A DNA stretch of 64,000 nucleotides from Haliclona indistincta. Taxonomy: Eukaryota; Porifera; Demospongiae; Haplosclerida; Chalinidae. Of the stretch, positions 58,001-64,000 are shown in pieces. The translations under genes were made by a program, and so were the position numbers. Each line of letters starts with the position of its first letter. The first letter of the stretch is position 1. Under the pieces are notes generated by a model, which did no database searches, was not told the origin of the DNA, and saw only the letters and a list, made by a program, of their open reading frames with translations. Where the stretch lies: the NCBI GenBank assembly GCA_964017065.1, contig OZ024784.1, positions 3,639,152-3,703,151 of the forward strand, given 5' to 3'.

Positions 58001-60505
58001 TCCTTCTTCTCAGCGATTAAGTGAGGAGCTACAATATTGTGATTTGATCAACCAAGCTGCTAATATAGATGACTGCTATGATAGAATGGTCAGTATATCT
58101 CTAGCTTGTGCTTGTTCATCTCTTCTTTCTCTCAGTATATCTCTAGCTTGTGCTTGTTCATCTCTTCTTCCTCTCAGTATATCTCTAGCTTGTGCTTGTG
58201 CATCTCTTCTTTTTCTCAGTATATCTCTAGCTTGTGCTTGTTCATCTCTTCTTTCTCTCAGTATATCTCTAGCTTGTGCTTGTTCATCTCTTCTTTCTCT
58301 CAGTATATCTCTAGCCTGTGCTGGTTCATCTCTTCTTTCTCTCAGTATATCTCTAGCTTGTGCTCGTTCATCTCTTCTTCCTCTCTAGCTTGTGCTTGTT
58401 CATCTCTTCTTTCTCTCAGTATATCTCTAGCTTGTGCTCATTCATCTCTTCTTTCTCTCAGTATATCTCTAGCTTGTGCTTGTTCATCTCTTCTTTCTCT
58501 CAGTATATCTCTAGCTTGTGCTTGTGCATCTCTTCTTTCTCTCAGTATATCTCTAGCTTGTGCTTGTTCATCTCTTCTTTCTCTCAGTATATCTCTAGCT
58601 TGTGCTTGTTCATCTCTTCTTTCTCTCAGTATATCTCTAGCCTGTGCTGGTTCATCTCTTCTTTCTCTCAGTATATCTCTAGCTTGTGCTCGTTCATCTC
58701 TTCTTCCTCTCAGTATATCTCTAGCTTGTGCTTGTTCATCTCTTCTTTCTCTCAGTATATCTCTAGCTTGTGCTTGTTCATCTCTTCTTTCTCTCAGTAT
58801 ATCTCTAGCTTGTGCTTGTGCATCTCTTCTTTCTCTCAGTATATCTCTAGCTTGTGCTTGTTCATCTCTTCTTTCTCTCAGTATATCTCTAGCTTGTGCT
58901 TGTTCATCTCTTCTTTCTCAGTATATCTCTAGCTTGTGCTTGTTCATCTCTTCTTTCTCTCAGTATATCTCTAGCTTGTGCTTGTTCATCTCTTCTTTCT
59001 CAGTATATCTCTAGCTTGTGCTTGTTCATCTCTTCTTTCTCTCAGTATATCTCTAGCTTGTGCTTGTTCAGCTCTTCTTTCTCTCAGTATATCTCTAGCT
59101 TGTGCTTGTTCATCTCTTCTTCCTCTCAGTATATCTCTAGCTTGTGCTTGTTCATCTCTTCTTTCTCTTCAGGTCCATATAGCAGCATTTGCTGTGTCAG
59201 CATACAATCCATATTTTCATCGTGCTGGCCGGAAACCATTCAATCCAATCCTTGGAGAGACCTATGAGTATGTGGATGAACTCCAGGGACTGAAGTTCAT
59301 TGCTGAGCAAGTTAGCCAGTTACTGTAATTATGAGCTCTGTTACAAGCTCCTCCTCTTCAGGTCAGCCATCATCCACCCATTGCTGCCTGCCACTGTCAT
59401 TCACCACACTTCACCTTTTGGCAAGGTACATTCTATTGTGCTCTGCACTGCTATTGTGTGTGTGTGTGGGCTATTGTGAATTGTCACTAGATGCCAGAAT
59501 AAAGAGCAAATTCTGGGGGAAGTCAATGGAAATATTTCCAATAGGTGTAGTCAACGTGACCATCCCAAAGTATGTAATCCAGCCAATTTAGACTAATACT
59601 TTGCACAATTTCCTCAGGTATTCTGACCACTATCGGTGGAAGAAGGTAACGTCTTGTATCTACAACCTACTGGGTAGCCAGCGATGGGTAGACCACTATG
59701 GTGAGATGGTCATCACTAATGAAGACCAGTGCTCTTGTAGGCTCACGTTTGTCAAGGTCAGTACTGGATTGAACCATTCCATGCATGGCTTGGTACTGTT
59801 GCAGGCTAGTTACTGGAGCTCCAAGAAGTATGAAGTGCATGGTGATGTGTACTCTGCTAGTGGAGAGAAAGTACGCCATCTTTACGGCACCTGGAATGAC
59901 GCCATGTTCTGCGGAGAGAAACAAGATGATACTTACTGTGTTTGGAGAGCTGGTGAGCGAGTGCCTTAGAGACTGTCAAGACCTTACACATGTGGTATAC
60001 TATAGGTCCAATGCCTCCTCATTCTGATAGGTACTATGGATTCAGTCAGTTTGCTATGGCACTGAATGAGTTGAACTCCTCAAATCAACAATATCTACCT
60101 ATCACTGACTCTCGGTTTAGACCAGATCAAAGGTACAATACATGACGTACAATATGTATGACACTACAGCTTTGTTACTAGATTACTAGAGGAAGGTAAT
60201 TTACATGAAGCGGAAGCAGAAAAACATCGAGTGGAGCAAGTAAGTCTAGTTTTTAATTGCTTTCTGATATTGCATCGTCTCTGTGCAGATTCAAAGACAA
60301 GCAAGAGCTGAGCGAGAGAGATTAGGAGTCAACTGGAGTCCTTTATACTTCAAGTAAGTAGTGCACACTCTTATTCCTCTATCTCACTGCTCTTTACAGG
60401 CAAGCTGAGACAGAGGATGGTCAGGAGTGTTGGGTATACAAGGGAAACTATTGGACACAGAGATATGGTCCAGGGTTCACTAGTGATCTACCAGTATTGT
60501 GGTAG
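55037..60505 (+). CDS. Oxysterol-binding protein-related protein, ORP3/6/7 type
   Basis: Lipid-transfer protein of membrane contact sites. Start [23 protein letters not shown] domain follows ([20 protein letters not shown], ending [12 protein letters not shown]). The middle region is disordered and coiled. A two-phenylalanine-in-acidic-tract-like motif SFYDAQE (57029-57049) matches the FFAT of human ORP3, so binding to ER VAP proteins is expected. The ORD reads [35 protein letters not shown], the signature [31 protein letters not shown] and [11 protein letters not shown]. It ends with the family W-rich tail ([18 protein letters not shown]). About twenty exons. The intron at 58089-59172 is a large minisatellite. 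The 10-residue spacing and VSHHPP position match vertebrate ORPs. Confidence 0.93.
58091..59172 (+). repeat. Intronic 42-bp minisatellite, about 26 units, each ending like a splice acceptor
   Basis: Unit: CAGTATATCTCTAGCTTGTG, then CTTGTTCATCTCTTCTTTCT, then CT (42 bp). It fills the ORP intron from donor GT at 58089 to acceptor AG at 59172. Copies differ at a few sites (GCTTGTTC, GCTTGTGC, GCTGGTTC, GCTCGTTC, GCTCATTC). The order of variants repeats with a period of about 7-8 units, so blocks have also duplicated. Three units have small deletions (near 58380, 58918 and 59002). Because 42 is a multiple of three, long stop-free frames appear in the array; these are not genes. The flanking exons join in phase across it (DDCYDRM / [11 protein letters not shown]), which shows it is an intron. 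Confidence 0.97.
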
Positions 60506-60815
60506 CTATGAAACATGTTGGATTTATATTAAAAATTGCTGTGTTGCTTGATTCATTACTAAATTATTGAAGCTTTAGCTTTTGTTAAGTATTACAAAAA
60601 GTTGTCAATTTCTACAATGCTGCAGCGTGTAAGACAGCAATGTTATCACCATGATCTCACAAATTTATTCAAAATGCTAAATAATACCAGTCAAAGTGTA
60701 CAAAAACCTATTATTGTACACGCATAAAATAATATAATATTAACAAACTGCGCCAATGATAAACAATAATACAAATGTAGAGTGGTGAGTCATTTTGTGG
60801 TGCACGAGGACCGAC
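60506..60815. other. Gene-free interval between ORP and PPP1R21
   Basis: AT-rich 310-bp shared 3' flank of two convergent genes. There are A/T-rich poly(A)-like stretches near 60680-60780 (TAAATAAT, ATAAAATAAT) but no clear gene or repeat. Confidence 0.45.
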
Positions 60816-63800
60816 TCACTCTGTTCGCTTCCCCCATCGTTTTGTCAGTGGCTAAAAAAGCATGAACCACTACACACTAGTAAATATTCTCACATACCTT
60901 TCCTCTCCTCAAAATCTCCATCTCCTCTTCTTGTTTGACGAGCTTGTCACTGATCTCACACAAGTGGTCGGACATGGTGCTTAGCTGGCTCTCATAGTTG
61001 CTGGATGTTGTTGCTAGTTGATCCTACACAAGAAGAGGCAGCATCATGAAGTAGTGAGTATAGAGTGAACTTTACCTGTAGGAGATTGACATTTTCAGTG
61101 GCTGTCTGGAGCTCCTGGGTCATGTTATTCCTAGCCGTGTTGAGATGAACTAACTGCTTGTGTAGTGCTACACACTGCAAATTGAAGATATTCAAATGAA
61201 GACAAACACGTCAAGTTAGCATACCTGAGAATAGAAGAAGGTAGCCTTGCAGTCTGTTTCTTGAAGCTGGTAAAAGAGAGATCATGATACACACACACAC
61301 ACAAAAGCAAACTGCATACTTGAGAATTGAGTTCAGCAATGCGTGTAGAAAAGTGATTTCGAATCAGCTCTTCTCTTGCAACCTCTTCAGCTTGCTCCTG
61401 AAACACAATAATATGCACTCATTCATTGCATTGTATAATACTACCTCTGATGGTAGAGTGTTGATGGAACCCATCTGAAGAGAGGAAAGATGTTAGAACA
61501 ATACCACACACAGTGAGTGAGCACTTACTGAAGCAGACAATGAGGTCACTTGAGGATTGCTTGCTAATGAACTCTGTGGATAGTGTATATCATCCTATAG
61601 ACAGTAGCTATCATAATGAGCATTCACTTCCAACTCACCCGTGATGTGCTGAGCGGTGTACTGAACTGTCCCTGAGACAGAGAGGCAGGTGGAGTGATTC
61701 CTCTAATCTGAGACATCTCTGACTCCAAATGAGCTACTTTCTGCAAAAAAAGTGAAGCAGAATGACTTTGTGTATAATGTTAACTAACCTTCTGCTCTTT
61801 TTCATACTTCACTTTCAGTAGCTGCAGATCCACAGAATACTGCTCTTTCTCCTGTGGTGTAAAAACAGTGATTAATACAGATAGTCAAGAAGAGCTATAG
61901 ACACTTACCTGTTCAGCCTTTGTGAGTCTCTCTTGCATCCCAGCAACCTGAGAGAGAACAGTTATACACACATACGGATGAAAAGAGCGTCTAGAAAGAC
62001 AAACCTGTTTAGTGAGCATTTCCCGTCCTTCACTACTGTCGGCTAGACTCTTGGTGTTATATACCGCCAGAGAATATGGTACCAATTGACAAGGTTCCTG
62101 TATCGCACACGAATGATGGTAGTTCAGTAGAAGTTCCAATGCTCTTACCATTTGAAGTCGTTGTACATAATTTGAGGCTCTTTTTCTAAGGTGTTGCAGT
62201 ACAGATGCACTAGTGTCCTGTAGAGAATGAGAATGTATGAGAGATACAGTAAGTAGGTTTGTATTACTGTTGCTCCAGGAGTAGCACCAGAATATCCTCC
62301 TTCACTCATTGCTGTACACAGTGAATCACTGTGGTGGGCTAGATACTCTAGCATCTACACAAGAAGCGAATCAACATTATAACTATGATGCGATAGAACT
62401 GACTGTCTGAGAGGTAGAGGTGAGGGAGGAGAGAGCAGAGGCAATGCATTCGTTGGTCGTTTTGAGTTTCTAAAAGAGACAATTACTCAGCTGCCATGAG
62501 ATGATGACATGGGCACACACACCTGAGTTGCTGTGGGTAGCTTGTACTCGTGAGTCACTTTGGAAGAAAACACATTCGACACAGCTACAGAGGAAGGGAA
62601 GAAAGCTACAGTAAGCTGAGGTTTAGTGGTCTCACCAACAAGAGCTTCCTGGAGGTCAGTACATGCATTTCTCAGTCTCTCCATTAGTGAGCTCCTGCAA
62701 TCCACACGAGCAGCCACTAAGTCACCTGACAATACGAAAACAATTGATGACACACACTTCTAATAATACTTGCAGATTTACCTGTACATAAGAACACTAT
62801 ATAATCGCTAATAGTGACTAGTATGCTTGTCAGCTGCTGTAGTGATCTGGATAGTTCATTGTTGGCCTCGGCAAGCTGTGGACCGCACACTGACTCCTTG
62901 CACTCAGCCTCAAGACTAGAGTAAGATATGGATACATGGAGTGACGTCCTGTAGTGCTTACCTTAGCGTCAGGTAGCTCACTACAGTTTGAAGATACGAC
63001 GAGAGGTTTGTATAAGATGAACTAAACTCTTGCAACATGTGAACATCGCCCTATGTGGAGACATGCACACATGTCATACAATACAGTATTATGGAAATAT
63101 CTTACAGTCCAGGAGGTCTCTAAACTAGAGCAGAAACCATTGAGTGATTTGAAAAGAACACGAGTGTAAGATGAAGAGGAGTGGAGGAAATCACACAACT
63201 GAGAAGGAAGAACAGTCCAATTATGTACTGTATTACTTGCTCAAACAGCATAGACTACCTTTTGGTTAACAGGTGACATCTGCAACCCTCTTGAAGTATC
63301 CAAAGGATATAGTTTACACCTCTAAACAACATAGTGTATCATCGGCCCCACTTGACGTGAATCAACTAACCTGCTCTAGGTAAGAGTGGAAGGTCGACAG
63401 CTGAGTGGTGAAGTCCCCAGTGACACGGACAGCCTCTGTTAGCGCTGTATGTAGCTCTGACTGCACCCTCTTATCAACAGAGCCCACATTGAGCATATTA
63501 TAGCTACCAACAACTGTAGACAGAAAAACATATACAACTCACACACACACACCAGCGAGTCTTGTGTATATATCAATTCATCATTTGTTAGAGGTTTGGT
63601 CTTACCATTATCTTTGAAGACAGCACTTCTACTGTCAACTGAGAAGAGAATAAAATCATCAATGAGGATTATATTAATCTATGTGTGACACCTGTTGATG
63701 CTGTTGCCACTTGATCTGATCTAAAGAGACAACAAAATGAGAGCTTCTTGAACTTACAGGATAGTACCAAGAACAACAAAATGTGCATAAAAATGTATTT

Positions 63801-64000
63801 CTTACATTCTTGCTATCTCCTCTTTAGCTTCTACTAGTTCACTACTACACAGTTCCAGCTTTGCCTATTAGAGCGACGGTGCAACACAGTTTTCAACATA
63901 GAGAACAGACCTGTAAAAGTGCTCTCTGGGACTCGATCCTATCTACTTGTTGAGTGTGGTCTCTATTGAGTTCAGCAATGGCTGCATCATGAGTGGCTAC
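60816..64000 (-). CDS. PPP1R21: PPP1R21 (protein phosphatase 1 regulatory subunit 21), C-terminal part
   Basis: Coiled-coil protein of early endosomes; the human protein is a FERRY-complex subunit linking mRNA to RAB5 endosomes. The N-terminus lies beyond 64000. The C-terminal exons are diagnostic: CVALHKQLVHLNTARNNMTQ, ELQTATENVNLLQDQLATT, SNYESQLSTMSDHLCEISDK and LVKQEEEMEILRRG match human PPP1R21 closely. Upstream exons read VSNVFSSKVTHEYKLP, MLEYLAHHSDSLCTAMSE, LQHLRKRASNYVQRLQM, MLTKQVAGMQERLTKAEQ and EEVAREELIRNHFSTRIAEL. It ends PLTKRWGKRTE at the stop on 60816-60818. At least fifteen short exons are visible, with introns of about 45-80 bp. It converges with the ORP gene. Confidence 0.88.

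Noticed and set aside
58106..59014. A 302-residue open frame of Ser/Leu/Cys repeats
   Set aside because: It is the 42-bp intronic minisatellite read through. Three forward frames are open for the same reason, and the flanking ORP exons join in phase without it.

Overview
The window is nuclear DNA of an early-branching animal, most likely a demosponge with an Amphimedon/Haliclona-like genome. The gene set is metazoan (NOS1AP, TMC, POMT1, BBS9, a CARD protein, a UBAN-type NEMO/optineurin relative, a cystine-knot secreted protein). Almost every gene is split by canonical GT-AG introns of about 45-60 bp, intergenic gaps are mostly 25-300 bp, and the DNA is AT-rich. The species call is inference. 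I had no alignment tool, so products rest on recognised protein families. Gene coordinates run from start to stop codon and include introns.

Layout. 1-6.5 kb: a partial CARD-domain gene (-), RPL34 (+), a divergent SKP1-like gene (-), TTI1 (+), EIF1 (+). 6.5-14.2 kb: BBS9 (-), a secreted DsbA-like thioredoxin-fold protein (+), NUDT21/CFIm25 (-), NDUFA9 (+), a DPY30-motif protein of DYDC type (+). 14.3-21.3 kb: two tandem long-chain acyl-CoA synthetase genes (-). 21.4-25.4 kb: a long coiled-coil protein with a UBAN-like segment, Gly/Trp repeats and a C-terminal zinc finger (+). 25.5-31.0 kb: IFRD (-), GCAT (+), a small secreted C-terminal-cystine-knot protein (-). 31.3-38.9 kb: a small unknown gene (-) whose start codon overlaps that of RASGEF1 (+), an intronless PDZ gene (-), a syntaxin-6-type SNARE (+), the RNA polymerase I subunit POLR1H/RPA12 (-). 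39-49.7 kb: POMT1 (+), NOS1AP (-), a TMC channel-like gene (+). 49.8-64 kb: GNL1 (-), catalase (-), an OSBP-related ORP3/6/7-type gene (+), and the C-terminal part of PPP1R21 (-).

The genes are mainly housekeeping and cell-biological genes with no obvious operon-like theme. What stands out is architecture. Of 27 neighbouring gene pairs, 22 are on opposite strands, giving short divergent promoters (24 bp between the CARD and RPL34 start codons, 36 bp between SKP1-like and TTI1, overlapping ATGs for the 31.3-kb gene and RASGEF1). It also gives tight convergent ends (32 bp between the EIF1 and BBS9 stop codons). TCACGTGA-type E-boxes recur in several of the divergent promoters.

Non-genic structure is almost entirely inside introns: two inverted-repeat transposons sharing CAGGAG termini with 7-bp target duplications, each inside an intron that would otherwise be 55 bp; a 125-bp TA-flanked MITE; a CT microsatellite; and a 1.08-kb ORP intron built almost wholly from about 26 copies of a 42-bp unit, each carrying a splice-acceptor-like end. 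No rRNA, tRNA, CRISPR or viral sequence was seen.
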